Origin: Streptomyces viridochromogenes DSM 40736
GTDB lineage: Bacteria; Actinomycetota; Actinomycetes; Streptomycetales; Streptomycetaceae
Assembly (NCBI RefSeq): GCF_000158955.1
Contig: NZ_GG657757.1
Location: 7,539,187-7,603,186 of the forward strand
Direction: 5' to 3'
DNA: 64,000 bases
A program made the position numbers and the translations under genes. The notes under the pieces were generated by a model. The model ran no database searches and was not told the DNA's origin. It saw nothing but the letters and a program-made list of their open reading frames with translations. Shown one piece after another: positions 48,617-58,278 of the stretch. How positions within the stretch are numbered: the first letter of the stretch is position 1; the number at the start of each line of letters is the position of its first letter.

Positions 48617-50803
48617 ATGAGCACTGAGTCCACCACCATCCGCTGGGAACAGGACCACACCGGCCTCGTCACCCTGGTCATCGACGACCCCGACCAGTCC
48701 GCGAACACCATGAACCAGGCGTTCCGCGACTCCCTCGCCGCCGTCACCGACCGCCTGGAGGCCGAGAAGGACGGTATCCGCGGCGTCATCATCACCTCCG
48801 CCAAGAAGACCTTCTTCGCCGGCGGCGACCTGCGTGACCTGATCCGGGTCACCCCCGAGACGGCCCAGGAACTGTTCGACGGCGGCATGGCGATCAAGCG
48901 GAACCTGCGCCGCATCGAGACCCTCGGCAAGCCGGTCGTCGCCGCGCTGGGCGGCGCGGCTCTCGGCGGCGGCTACGAGATCGCCCTGGCCTGCCACCAC
49001 CGCATCGCCCTCGACGCGCCCGGCTCGAAGATCGGCTGCCCCGAGGTCACCCTCGGCCTGCTGCCCGGAGGCGGCGGCGTCGTCCGCACCGTCCGCCTGC
49101 TGGGCATCGCCGACGCGCTGCTCAAGGTCCTCCTCCAGGGCACCCAGTACAACCCCCGCCGCGCCCTGGAGAACGGCCTCGTCGACGACGTGGCCGACAG
49201 CCAGGAGGACATGCTCGCCAAGGCCCGCGCGTTCATCGACGCCAACCCGGAGGCCCAGCAGCCCTGGGACAAGCCGGGCTACCGGATCCCGGGCGGCACG
49301 CCCGCCAACCCCAAGTTCGCGGCGAACCTGCCCGCCTTCCCGGCGACCCTGCGCAAGCAGACGAACGGCGCGCCCTACCCGGCGCCGCGCAACATCCTCG
49401 CCGCCGCCGTCGAGGGCTCGCAGGTGGACTTCGAGACCGCCCAGATCATCGAGGCCCGCTACTTCGTGGATCTCGCTGCCGGGCAGACGTCGAAGAACAT
49501 GATCCAGGCCTTCTTCTTCGACCTCCAGGCCGTCAACTCCGGCGCGAACCGGCCGAAGGGCATCGAGCCGCGCAAGGTCCGCAAGGTCGCTGTCCTGGGC
49601 GCCGGGATGATGGGCGCCGGGATCGCCTACTCCTGTGCCCGGGCCGGCATCGACGTCGTCCTGAAGGACGTCTCCCTGGAGGCGGCCCTCAAGGGCAAGG
49701 GCTACTCCGAGAAGCTGTGCGCCAAGGCCGTCACCAAGGGCCGTACGACCCGTGAGAAGGCCGACGCGCTGCTGGCCCGGATCACCCCCACCGCGGAGGC
49801 ACAGGACCTGGCGGGCTGCGACGCCGTGATCGAGGCCGTCTTCGAGGACACCACCCTCAAGCACAAGGTGTTCCAGGAGATCCAGAACGTCGTGGCCCCC
49901 GACGCGCTGCTGTGCTCCAACACCTCCACCCTCCCCATCACCGCGCTCGCCGAGGGAGTGGAGCGCCAGGCCGACTTCATCGGTCTGCACTTCTTCTCGC
50001 CGGTCGACAAGATGCCGCTGGTCGAGATCATCAAGGGCGAGCGCACGGGCGAGGAGGCCCTGGCCCGAGCCTTCGACCTGGTCCGGCAGATCAACAAGAC
50101 GCCGATCGTCGTCAACGACTCGCGCGGCTTCTTCACCTCCCGCGTCATCGGGCACTTCATCAACGAGGGCGTCGCCATGGTCGGCGAGGGCGTCGAACCC
50201 GCGTCGGTCGAACAGGCCGCCGCGCAGGCCGGCTACCCGGCCAAGGTGCTGTCCCTGATGGACGAGCTGACGCTCACGCTGCCCCGCAAGATCCGGGCCG
50301 AGACCAAGCGGGCCGTGGAGGAGGCCGGCGGCACCTGGGTCGCCCATCCCGCCGAGGCCGTCATCGACCGCATGGTCGACGAGTTCGGCCGCACGGGCCG
50401 CAGCGGCGGCGCCGGCTTCTACGACTACGGGGACGACGGCAAGCGCGCCGGGCTCTGGCCCGGGCTGCGCGAGCACTACACCAAGCCGGGCTACCGGATC
50501 CCGTTCCGGGACATGCAGGAGCGCATGCTCTTCGTCGAGGCACTGGACACCGTCCGGCTGCTGGAGGAAGGAGTGCTGACCTCGGTGGCGGACGCCAACA
50601 TCGGCTCCATCCTCGGCATCGGCTTCCCGGGCTGGACCGGCGGCGTGCTCCAGTACATCAACGGCTACGAGGGAGGCCTGCCCGGGTTCGTGGCACGCGC
50701 GCGTGAACTCGCCGAGCGCTACGGCGACCGGTTCACACCGCCCGCGCTGCTGGTGGAGAAGGCGGAGCGGGGGGAGAGGTTCAGCGACTCAGCCCGTGCC
50801 TGA
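48617..50803 (+). CDS. fadB: FadB-like enoyl-CoA hydratase / 3-hydroxyacyl-CoA dehydrogenase
   Basis: This 728-residue bifunctional enzyme has an N-terminal crotonase domain (about 1-200; KTFFAGGDLRDL, GAALGGGYEIALACH, CPEVTLGLLPGGGG with the catalytic Glu) and a 3-hydroxyacyl-CoA dehydrogenase. The NAD loop is VAVLGAGMMGAGIAYSCARAG at about 326 (given in part: VAVLGAGMMGAGIA), with SNTSTLPIT, GLHFFSPVDKMPLVEII and the catalytic His. It pairs with the upstream thiolase for beta-oxidation. Its last 15 bp overlap the end of the convergent MerR gene. Confidence 0.94.
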   Translation: MSTESTTIRWEQDHTGLVTLVIDDPDQSANTMNQAFRDSLAAVTDRLEAEKDGIRGVIITSAKKTFFAGGDLRDLIRVTPETAQELFDGGMAIKRNLRRIETLGKPVVAALGGAALGGGYEIALACHHRIALDAPGSKIGCPEVTLGLLPGGGGVVRTVRLLGIADALLKVLLQGTQYNPRRALENGLVDDVADSQEDMLAKARAFIDANPEAQQPWDKPGYRIPGGTPANPKFAANLPAFPATLRKQTNGAPYPAPRNILAAAVEGSQVDFETAQIIEARYFVDLAAGQTSKNMIQAFFFDLQAVNSGANRPKGIEPRKVRKVAVLGAGMMGAGIAYSCARAGIDVVLKDVSLEAALKGKGYSEKLCAKAVTKGRTTREKADALLARITPTAEAQDLAGCDAVIEAVFEDTTLKHKVFQEIQNVVAPDALLCSNTSTLPITALAEGVERQADFIGLHFFSPVDKMPLVEIIKGERTGEEALARAFDLVRQINKTPIVVNDSRGFFTSRVIGHFINEGVAMVGEGVEPASVEQAAAQAGYPAKVLSLMDELTLTLPRKIRAETKRAVEEAGGTWVAHPAEAVIDRMVDEFGRTGRSGGAGFYDYGDDGKRAGLWPGLREHYTKPGYRIPFRDMQERMLFVEALDTVRLLEEGVLTSVADANIGSILGIGFPGWTGGVLQYINGYEGGLPGFVARARELAERYGDRFTPPALLVEKAERGERFSDSARA

Positions 50804-51511
50804 GTCTGCGGGCTCACCCGACTCGGTGAGCCACTCGCCCAGCTCTTCCTTCAGCGACCGCTGAAAGGCCGTGAGGAGCGCCTGCACCACCAGAGGGTGC
50901 ATGTGCGCCGACAGGGACCGCACGTCCCGCGCGTCCCGCTCGGCGACCTCGCCGCGGAAGAGCCGGGAGAGTTCACGGGCGGCGGCGCGCGAGTGTTCGA
51001 GGAGAACCTCGCGCGCCGCGAAGATCGCCTCCTGGGAGAGCGGCACGTCCAGCAGCCGGACGCCCAGCCGGAGCAGACCGAGGTCGGCTGCGTACCCGTC
51101 CTCCGCGGGCCGGACCACGCCCATCGCGACGAGCCGCTCGACGTCCTCGTCGCCGAGCGGCCGCCCCGCGCGCCGCCGTAGTTCCTCCCGGGTGATGGTC
51201 TCGACGGTGTCCGGCGCCCAGGAGGCCACCACGGCCCGGTGGACGGCGAGATCGTGCGCGCTCAGGTCCGGCGGCAGCTGCCGCAGGTAGCGCTCGATGC
51301 CCGCCAGCGTCATGCCCTGGTGCTGCAACTCCTCGATCAGCGCCAGCCGGGCCAGGTGCTCCCGCCCGTAGTGGCCCACGCGCCGGGGGCCGAGGACCGG
51401 CGGCGGCAACAGTCCCTTGGTGCCGTAGAAGCGGACCGTGCGCACCGTGACACCGGCCTTGGCCGCCAGTTCGTCGATCGTGAGGGTCGGATCCTCGGTG
51501 TCGGTCGTCAT
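50789..51511 (-). CDS. MerR-family regulator, likely controlling the beta-oxidation operon
   Basis: The 240-residue protein has a MerR winged-helix domain (LTIDELAAKAGVTVRTVRFY, GLLPPPVLGPRRVGHYGREH) and a long helical C-terminal part without the Cys of metal sensors, so it probably senses an organic ligand such as an acyl-CoA. ATG 51511 lies 7 nt after a -10 (GATACT), which predicts a leaderless mRNA. Its promoter shares GTGTCACAGC with the fad operon promoter region, which points to common control. It overlaps the end of fadB by 15 bp. Confidence 0.88.
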   Translation of the reverse strand: MTTDTEDPTLTIDELAAKAGVTVRTVRFYGTKGLLPPPVLGPRRVGHYGREHLARLALIEELQHQGMTLAGIERYLRQLPPDLSAHDLAVHRAVVASWAPDTVETITREELRRRAGRPLGDEDVERLVAMGVVRPAEDGYAADLGLLRLGVRLLDVPLSQEAIFAAREVLLEHSRAAARELSRLFRGEVAERDARDVRSLSAHMHPLVVQALLTAFQRSLKEELGEWLTESGEPADSGTG

Positions 51512-51518
51512 GTGCAGC

Positions 51519-51548
51519 AGTATCGCTGTCCCACCGAAGCTGTGACAC
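51519..51548 (-). promoter_or_regulatory. Leaderless merR promoter with operator motif
   Basis: On the minus strand TGTCAC (51547-51542), 17 nt, GATACT (51524-51519), then ATG 7 nt later. GTGTCACAGC (51548-51539) overlaps the -35 and matches the repeat before the fad operon. Confidence 0.55.
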
Positions 51549-51729
51549 CTGCGCCGAGCGAGGCGACGGCGGTGTGAGAAGGAGCGCTCTGTGACGTACG
51601 CCACCGCGTGAGGCGTGCAGGGTGGGGGAAGGTGGCCCCTTGGTCTGTGCCTTTACAGGGCGCAGACCTTATGTACGTCCGGACAGCCGAGCGCGACCCG
51701 CTCGGGAGTACCAGAGAGTGGATCCACCC

Positions 51730-53196
51730 GTGAGCAAGGACGCCGTGAACACGGCAGCAGCCGCATCCCCCAGCGACGCGGCCCAGGTGCCCGCGGACGC
51801 GGGCGACGCCGGCTACAGCAAGGACCTCAAGGCCCGCCACGTCAACATGATCGCCATCGGCGGCGCGATCGGCACCGGACTCTTCCTGGGCGCCGGTGGC
51901 CGGCTGCACAACGCGGGCCCGGCGCTCGCACTGGCGTACCTGGTCTGCGGCATCTTCGCCTTCTTCGTCGTCCGGGCCCTCGGCGAGCTGGTCCTGTACC
52001 GGCCCTCCTCGGGCTCCTTCGTGTCGTACGCGCGCGAGTTCCTCGGTGAGAAGGGCGCCTACGTCGCCGGCTGGATGTACTTCCTGAACTGGTCGACCAC
52101 CGGCATCGCCGACATCACCGCGATCGCGCTCTACACGCACTACTGGAGCCTGTTCACCGACATCCCCCAGTGGGTGCTCGCGCTGGCCGCCCTCGCGGTC
52201 GTGCTGGCGGTGAACCTCATCTCGGTGAAGATCTTCGGCGAGATGGAGTTCTGGTTCGCGATCATCAAGGTCGCGACGCTCGTCGGCTTCATGCTGATCG
52301 GCATCTTCCTGCTGGCCACCCAGCACGAGGTGGGCGGCCAGACTCCGGGCATCGGCGTCATCACGGACAACGGCGGCGTCTTCCCGCACGGCATGATGCC
52401 CGTCGTCCTCGTGATGCAGGGCGTGATCTTCGCGTACGCCGCGCTGGAACTGGTCGGTGTCGCAGCGGGCGAGACCGCCGAGCCGGAGAAGGTCGTCCCG
52501 CGCGCGGTGAACTCGATCATGTGGCGGGTCGGTCTCTTCTACGTCGGCTCGGTCGTCCTCCTGGCGCTGCTCCTGCCCGGTTCGCTCTACTCGGCCGACC
52601 AGAGCCCCTTCGTCACCGTCCTGTCGAAGATCGGCGTCCCGGCGGCGGGCGACGTCATGAACCTGGTCGTCCTGACCGCCGCGATGTCCTCGCTGAACTC
52701 GGGCCTGTACTCCACGGGCCGCATCCTGCGTTCGATGGCGACGGCCGGCTCCGCGCCGAAGTTCACCGCCCGGATGAACCGCAGCCAGGTCCCCTACGGC
52801 GGCATCCTGCTGACCTGCGCGGTGTGCGTGCTCGGCGTCGGTCTGAACTACCTCGTGCCGGCCCAGGCGTTCGAGATCGTGCTGAACGTCGCCTCGCTCG
52901 GCATCATCAGCACCTGGGTGATCATCATGATCTGCCACCTGGTCTTCGTCCGCCGCGCCAAGGCGGGCCTGCTCGCCCGCCCCTCCTTCCGCCTCTTCGG
53001 CAGCCCGGTCACGGAGATCGCCACGATCGCCTTCCTGCTGGCCTGCCTCGGCATGATGTGGAACGACCCCGAGGTCGGCCGCAAGACCCTCCTGCTCGTC
53101 CCGCTGATCGCGGCCATGCTGGTCGCGGGCTGGTTCGGCATCCGCCGCCGGGTGTCCCGGACGGCCGACCAGGAACTGTCCCAGTTCACGAAGTAG
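51730..53196 (+). CDS. APC-family amino-acid permease (CycA/GabP-like)
   Basis: This 488-residue, 12-helix permease of the amino-acid/polyamine/organocation family has the opening IAIGGAIGTGLFLGAG of amino-acid transporters, then GPALALAYLVCG, and ends in a short basic tail. It belongs to the D-serine/alanine/glycine or GABA permease group; the substrate is uncertain. GTG 51730 (VSKDAV) is preferred over GTG 51718 and the far ATG at 51622; the residues before the first helix are Ala-rich and variable. A perfect hairpin follows the stop. Confidence 0.88.
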   Translation: MSKDAVNTAAAASPSDAAQVPADAGDAGYSKDLKARHVNMIAIGGAIGTGLFLGAGGRLHNAGPALALAYLVCGIFAFFVVRALGELVLYRPSSGSFVSYAREFLGEKGAYVAGWMYFLNWSTTGIADITAIALYTHYWSLFTDIPQWVLALAALAVVLAVNLISVKIFGEMEFWFAIIKVATLVGFMLIGIFLLATQHEVGGQTPGIGVITDNGGVFPHGMMPVVLVMQGVIFAYAALELVGVAAGETAEPEKVVPRAVNSIMWRVGLFYVGSVVLLALLLPGSLYSADQSPFVTVLSKIGVPAAGDVMNLVVLTAAMSSLNSGLYSTGRILRSMATAGSAPKFTARMNRSQVPYGGILLTCAVCVLGVGLNYLVPAQAFEIVLNVASLGIISTWVIIMICHLVFVRRAKAGLLARPSFRLFGSPVTEIATIAFLLACLGMMWNDPEVGRKTLLLVPLIAAMLVAGWFGIRRRVSRTADQELSQFTK

Positions 53197-53201
53197 CAGG
53201 C

Positions 53202-53224
53202 CGGGGCCACTGCCAGTGGCCCCG
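53202..53224. terminator. Hairpin terminator between permease and M1 peptidase
   Basis: CGGGGCCACT (53202-53211) pairs perfectly with AGTGGCCCCG (53215-53224) around GCC, 6 nt past the permease stop. It serves two convergent genes. Confidence 0.8.
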
Positions 53225-53250
53225 CCCATGTGGTGCTCATCACCCGTGCC

Positions 53251-54774
53251 TCAGTGCTCGCGCCCCCCGGTGCCCCGCTCCGCGTGCCCGTGCGCGCCGT
53301 TCGTCGCCGCGATCTTCTTCCAGGACTTCGGCTGCGTCACCGGCCCGCCGGATGTCGCGACCGACGCCGTCCGGGCCGCCGAGGTCGCCGGCTTGGACGG
53401 CTGGAAGAGCCAGGTGTCGAAGAGTGCGGCCAGGGGCTTGCCGGAGACCTCCTCGGCGTACCGCTGGAAGTCGGCGACCGACGCGTTGCCGTAGGCGTGC
53501 TTCTGCGGCCAGCCCTTGAGAATCGCGAAGAACGCCTCGTCACCGATCTCGTTGCGCAGTGCCTGCACCGCCAGCGCGCCCCGGTCGTAGACCGCGATGT
53601 CGAACTGGTTGTCGGGGCCCGGGTCGCCGGGCTTCACCGTCCAGAACGAGTCGTCCGCCGGATGCGAGGCGTACACGTAGTCGGCGAGTTCCTGCGCCGT
53701 GCCCTCGCCCTCGTGCTCGGACCACAGCCACTGCGCGTACCGTGCGAAGCCCTCGTGGATCCAGATGTCCTCCCAGCGCTTCAGCGACACCACGTCCCCG
53801 TACCACTGGTGCGCCAGCTCGTGGACGACGACGGACACGTTCGACCCGTTCGCGAACTGCCGCGGGCTGTAGTACGGCCGGGTCTGGGTCTCCAGGGCGT
53901 ACCCGGTGGTCGTGTTCGGCACGTATCCGCCGAGCGCGTTGTAGGGGTACGGGCCGAAGTACCCGGCCAGGAAGTCCGCCACCTCCCCGGTCCGTTCGAG
54001 GCTCGCCCGGGCCGAGCCGGCGTTCGCGCCCAGGTCCTTGCTGTACGCGTTGAGGACCGGGATGCCGCTCTCGGTCGTGCCGGTGGTGATGTCGAACTTC
54101 CCGACCGCGAGCGTCGCGAGATACGTGGCCTGCGGCTTGTCGGAGCGCCAGTTCCAGCGGGTCCAGCCGAGCCGTGAACTCGTCGACTGGAGCGTGCCGT
54201 TGGAGATGGCCTGCGTGCCGTCCGGGACCAGCACGGACACGTCGTAGGTGGCCTTGTCGAGTGGGTGGTCGTTGCTCGGGAACCACCAGGCCGCCGCCTC
54301 GGGCTCGTTCGCCGCGACACCGCCGTCCGGCGTGCGGTGCCAGCTGGTGAAGCCGTACGCCTGCTTCGACGACGGCACCCCGCGGTAGCGCACGACGACC
54401 GTGACGGGCGTTCCCTTGGCCAGCGGGGTCTTCGGCGTGACCTCCAGCTCGTGCTCGCCCGACGTCCGAAACGAGGCCTTCGCGCCGCCCACCCGCACCT
54501 CGTCGACGTCCAGCAGGAAGTCCAGGTTGAAGCGGGACAGGTCCTGCGTGGTGCGGGCCACCAGGGTCGCCGTGCCCTCGAGTTCGTCCGTGGCCGGCTG
54601 GTACTTCAGCCTGAGGTCGTAGTGGGAGACGTCGTATCCGCCGTTGCCGTAGGCCGGGTAGTAGGGGTCGCCGATGCCCGGCGCGCCGGGGGCGTAGGAC
54701 GCGGCCGATGCCGGGATCGCCAGCAGGAGAACGGCCGCCGTCAGGGCTCCCGGCGCGATGATTCTGCGGTGCAC
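53251..54774 (-). CDS. Secreted M1-family zinc metallopeptidase
   Basis: A 507-residue exported aminopeptidase-like protein. A signal peptide (to about residue 24, ASA) precedes a beta N-domain and a thermolysin-like domain. The zinc site is HELAHQWYGD (about residues 318-327), with the third ligand Glu in IWIHEGFARY about 20 residues later. The exopeptidase motif is not the usual GAMEN; a GGYVPN-like segment stands in its place. The GTG start at 54774 has GGAG 9 nt upstream. The tail is basic and disordered. Divergent from the S15 peptidase; likely acts on peptides outside the cell. Confidence 0.88.
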   Translation of the reverse strand: MHRRIIAPGALTAAVLLLAIPASAASYAPGAPGIGDPYYPAYGNGGYDVSHYDLRLKYQPATDELEGTATLVARTTQDLSRFNLDFLLDVDEVRVGGAKASFRTSGEHELEVTPKTPLAKGTPVTVVVRYRGVPSSKQAYGFTSWHRTPDGGVAANEPEAAAWWFPSNDHPLDKATYDVSVLVPDGTQAISNGTLQSTSSRLGWTRWNWRSDKPQATYLATLAVGKFDITTGTTESGIPVLNAYSKDLGANAGSARASLERTGEVADFLAGYFGPYPYNALGGYVPNTTTGYALETQTRPYYSPRQFANGSNVSVVVHELAHQWYGDVVSLKRWEDIWIHEGFARYAQWLWSEHEGEGTAQELADYVYASHPADDSFWTVKPGDPGPDNQFDIAVYDRGALAVQALRNEIGDEAFFAILKGWPQKHAYGNASVADFQRYAEEVSGKPLAALFDTWLFQPSKPATSAARTASVATSGGPVTQPKSWKKIAATNGAHGHAERGTGGREH

Positions 54775-54973
54775 GCAAAACTCCAAGTCGTAGGGTCCCG
54801 AAGTCCTTCCGGAGCCTATTGACTCCCGCTCTCTCTGGTCATGTCCATGGCCCCTCTTGTCACACGATCGCCATTCGGCCGACATGAGACCCCGGCCCAC
54901 GGGGTCACCCGGGACACGCCGGTCCGTCAGGTGCCCTCTTCTGAACAGGAGTTGACCGATGTAGCGTCCGGCC

Positions 54974-56929
54974 ATGCCGAAACGCACGCGCTTCACGACC
55001 TGGAGACCGCTCGCGACGGCGGCCACGGCCGCCCTGGTGGCCACGCTGCTCACCCCGGCCGCGGCACAGGCCGCACCGCGCGGGAGCGAGCCCGTCCACT
55101 CCTACGAGAACGCCATCCGCGAGGCCGTCTGGGTGGACACCGGGCTGGACGGCGACGGCGACGGACAGGCCGACCGGGTCGCCGTCGACATCGTCCGCCC
55201 CCGCGAACCCGCCTCCAAGGGCCGCAAGGTCCCGGTCATCATGGACGCCAGCCCGTACTACTCCTGCTGCGGACGCGGCAACGAGAGCCAGAAGAAGACG
55301 TACGACGCCGACGGCGACGTCGTCCGGATGCCGCTGTTCTACGACAACTACTTCGTGCCCCGCGGCTACGCGGTCGTCGGCGTGGACCTGGCCGGAACCA
55401 ACCGGTCCGACGGCTGCGTCGACGTCGGCGGCCGCTCCGACGTCCAGTCCGCGAAGGCCGTCGTCGACTGGCTGAACGGCCGCGCCAAGGCCTACACCAG
55501 CCGCACGGGCACGACCCGGGCCGAGGCCGGCTGGTCCAACGGCAGGACCGGCATGATCGGCAAGAGCTGGGACGGCACCATCGCGGGCGGCGTGGCCGCG
55601 ACCGGCGTCAAGGGACTGAAGACCGTCGTCCCGATCAGCGCCATCTCCTCCTGGTACGACTACTACTTCCAGCAGGGCGCCCCGCTGTACGACTCCGGCC
55701 CCGAGTGGCTGTCCGACTACGTGAACAGCCCCGACGCCCGCGCCAAGTGCGGTGCCGTGCAGCAGAAACTCGTCGACGGCGCTCCCCGCACCGGTGACTG
55801 GACGCCGCTGTGGACCGAGCGCGACTACGTCAGGGCCGCGCGCAAGGTCAAGGCCAGCGTCTTCCTCGTGCACGGCATGCAGGACCTCAACGTCCGCATG
55901 AAGCACGTCGGCCAGTGGTGGAACGCCCTCGCGAAGAACGGTGTCGAGCGCAAGATCTGGCTCTCCCAGACCGGCCACGTCGACCCCTTCGACTTCCGCC
56001 GCGCCGCCTGGGTCGACACCCTGCACCGCTGGTTCGACCACGAACTCATGGGCTACGACAACGGCATCGACCGCGAGCCCATGGCCGACATCGAACGGCA
56101 CCCCGACCAGTGGACCACCTCCAGGGCGTGGCCGCCGAACGGCACCCGGGCCGCCACCCTGCGCCCCGACCGCGGCGGCACCGCCGGTGCCGGCACCCTC
56201 GGTCTGCACCGCGGTCACGGCACCGGGACCGTCACCGACGACCCGGACCTGGGCGAGACCGACTGGGCCACGCGGATCGACAAGCCGACACCGGAGAAGG
56301 CCGGTTTCGTCACCCGGCCGCTCAGCCGCGACCTGCGCGTGTCCGGCTCCTCCGAGGTCACCGTCACCGCGAGATCCTCCACGCCCACGGCCCATCTCTC
56401 CGCCGTCCTGGCCGACATCGGGCCCGACACCATCCGCGACTACGCCGACGGCGGCGAAGGCATCACCACCCTCACCGACCGGACCTGCTGGGGCGCGAGC
56501 ACCGCCGGTGACAGCGCCTGCTTCAAGGAGACGAAGGCGAAGACCACCGACGTCGACTACACCATCGTCAGCCGCGGCTGGGCCGACCTCGGCAACCACG
56601 CCTCCGACCTCAAGGGCACCCCGCTCACCCCGGGCAAGCGGTACACGATCACCCTCGACCTGGCGGCGACCGACCATGTCGTCCCCGCGGGCCACCGCCT
56701 GGCACTGATCGTCGCGGGCACCGACAAGGGCCTCATCGACCCTCCCGCCGACAGGCCGAAGCTCACGCTCGACCTGTCCCGCACCTCGGCGCGCGTCCCC
56801 TTCGTCGGCGGAACGGCCGCCTTCGCCCGCGCCACCACGGGTGCCGCGTTCGTCACCCCCGACGCCGGCTTCCTCGACGGCGTACGAGACCCGCGCACCA
56901 CTCACCGTGTCCCGGAGGGCAGCCAGTGA
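54974..56929 (+). CDS. Secreted Xaa-Pro dipeptidyl-peptidase (S15 / CocE-NonD)
   Basis: A 651-residue exported serine hydrolase. A signal peptide (to about residue 36, AQA) precedes an alpha/beta hydrolase with the nucleophile in IGKSWDGTIAGG (about residue 200). The acid is probably in LVHGMQDLNV and His in QTGHVDP. A C-terminal jelly-roll follows (about 430-640). It should release X-Pro dipeptides. It overlaps the M14 gene by 4 nt (GTGA), so these two secreted peptidases are coupled. The start ATG has only a weak ribosome site. Confidence 0.9.
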   Translation: MPKRTRFTTWRPLATAATAALVATLLTPAAAQAAPRGSEPVHSYENAIREAVWVDTGLDGDGDGQADRVAVDIVRPREPASKGRKVPVIMDASPYYSCCGRGNESQKKTYDADGDVVRMPLFYDNYFVPRGYAVVGVDLAGTNRSDGCVDVGGRSDVQSAKAVVDWLNGRAKAYTSRTGTTRAEAGWSNGRTGMIGKSWDGTIAGGVAATGVKGLKTVVPISAISSWYDYYFQQGAPLYDSGPEWLSDYVNSPDARAKCGAVQQKLVDGAPRTGDWTPLWTERDYVRAARKVKASVFLVHGMQDLNVRMKHVGQWWNALAKNGVERKIWLSQTGHVDPFDFRRAAWVDTLHRWFDHELMGYDNGIDREPMADIERHPDQWTTSRAWPPNGTRAATLRPDRGGTAGAGTLGLHRGHGTGTVTDDPDLGETDWATRIDKPTPEKAGFVTRPLSRDLRVSGSSEVTVTARSSTPTAHLSAVLADIGPDTIRDYADGGEGITTLTDRTCWGASTAGDSACFKETKAKTTDVDYTIVSRGWADLGNHASDLKGTPLTPGKRYTITLDLAATDHVVPAGHRLALIVAGTDKGLIDPPADRPKLTLDLSRTSARVPFVGGTAAFARATTGAAFVTPDAGFLDGVRDPRTTHRVPEGSQ

Positions 56930-58197
56930 TCCGCGTCCGCGCCCTGACCCTGACCGCCGCGGCTCTCGCCGCCTCCCTGGTCGCCGCCCCGGCCCGGGCC
57001 GGCACCGACTCCCCGCCGCGCACCGGTTTCGAACAGACCGACGGCGCCCGCTGGACGACGCAGCCCGAGGAGCAGGGCTTCCTCAAGGCCGTCGACCGGT
57101 CGAGCAGCCGTGTCTCCATGACCCGTTTCGGCACCACCGGGCAGGGCCGCCCACTCCAGCTCGTCCGCATCGGCACCCACCCGACGCCCAACAAGGTGCT
57201 GCTCGTGTGCAGCCAGCACGGCGACGAACCCTCCGGGCGGGAAGCCTGCCTGACCACGATCCGGGATCTCGCGTACGCCCGCGACAGCCGCACCCGGCGC
57301 TTCCTGGACCGCACCACGGTCCTCGTCGTGCCCACCGCCAACCCCGACGGCCGGGCCGCCGACACCCGCGGCAACAGCGACGGCGTCGACATCAACCGGG
57401 ATCACCTCGCCCTGCGGACCGCGGAAGGCCGCGCCCTGGCCGCCGTCATCCGCGACCAGCGCCCGGACGTGGTCTACGACCTGCACGAGTACGGCGCCAC
57501 GCCCCAGTACTACGACAAGGACCTGTTCGACCTGTGGCCGCGCAACCTCAACACCCACGACGCGGTCCACGACGAGGCACGGACGCTCTCCGAGGCGTAC
57601 GTCCGCCCCGCCGCACAGCGGGCCGGCCACTCGACCGGTACCTACGGCATCTGGACGGACCCCGAGACCGGCGAGCCGGTCAAACAGGTCGCCGGTGACG
57701 GGCAGGAGCGCATTTTGCGCAATATGTATGTGAAGCATGCGGTCGGACTGCTCATCGAGAGCCGCGTGGACCCTCTCACCGACGCGGAGAAGGACGACGA
57801 GGCGCTGAACAACCGGCGCCGGGTCACCTCCCAACTGGACGCGCTGGCGGGCCTGTTCGCCTACGCCGACCAGCGCCGGGGCGCCGTCGAGGCGGTGACG
57901 GACAGGGCCCGGCTCACGGGTTGGGCCGACACCGGCCCCGTCTACGTCGGCGGCGCCGACAACGACGCGCCCGAACCCGCCGAGGTGATCGGCGACCCGC
58001 CCTGCGGCTACCGGCTTTCGGCCGCACAGTACGCCGAGGTCGGAGACGAACTCGCGCTGCACGGAGTGCGCGTACGCAAGGACGGGGAGGGCGTGCTCGT
58101 GCCCCTGCGCCAGTCCTTGCGGTCGCTCGTCCCGTTGCTGCTGGACGAGCGAGCCACGTACCACCTCACCAAGGCCGTTCCCGAAACGCAATGTTGA
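56926..58197 (+). CDS. Secreted M14-family zinc carboxypeptidase
   Basis: A 423-residue exported protein. Its signal peptide is 26 residues (ends ARA). The M14 zinc site is visible as CSQHGDEPSGREA (His and Glu), NPDGRAADTRGNSDGVDINRDH with the substrate-binding Asn-Arg, and the third His in VYDLHEYG. It should remove C-terminal residues from peptides. GTG 56926 overlaps the S15 stop. Together with the M1 enzyme on the other strand it forms an N- and C-terminal peptide-trimming set. Confidence 0.88.
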   Translation: MIRVRALTLTAAALAASLVAAPARAGTDSPPRTGFEQTDGARWTTQPEEQGFLKAVDRSSSRVSMTRFGTTGQGRPLQLVRIGTHPTPNKVLLVCSQHGDEPSGREACLTTIRDLAYARDSRTRRFLDRTTVLVVPTANPDGRAADTRGNSDGVDINRDHLALRTAEGRALAAVIRDQRPDVVYDLHEYGATPQYYDKDLFDLWPRNLNTHDAVHDEARTLSEAYVRPAAQRAGHSTGTYGIWTDPETGEPVKQVAGDGQERILRNMYVKHAVGLLIESRVDPLTDAEKDDEALNNRRRVTSQLDALAGLFAYADQRRGAVEAVTDRARLTGWADTGPVYVGGADNDAPEPAEVIGDPPCGYRLSAAQYAEVGDELALHGVRVRKDGEGVLVPLRQSLRSLVPLLLDERATYHLTKAVPETQC

Positions 58198-58278
58198 AGG
58201 GGGTGAAATTGCGCCACACGTGGTAGGGGCGTTACGGAGGACTTACGTCCGTCCTATGTCCCGATGAAAGGTGCCGCC

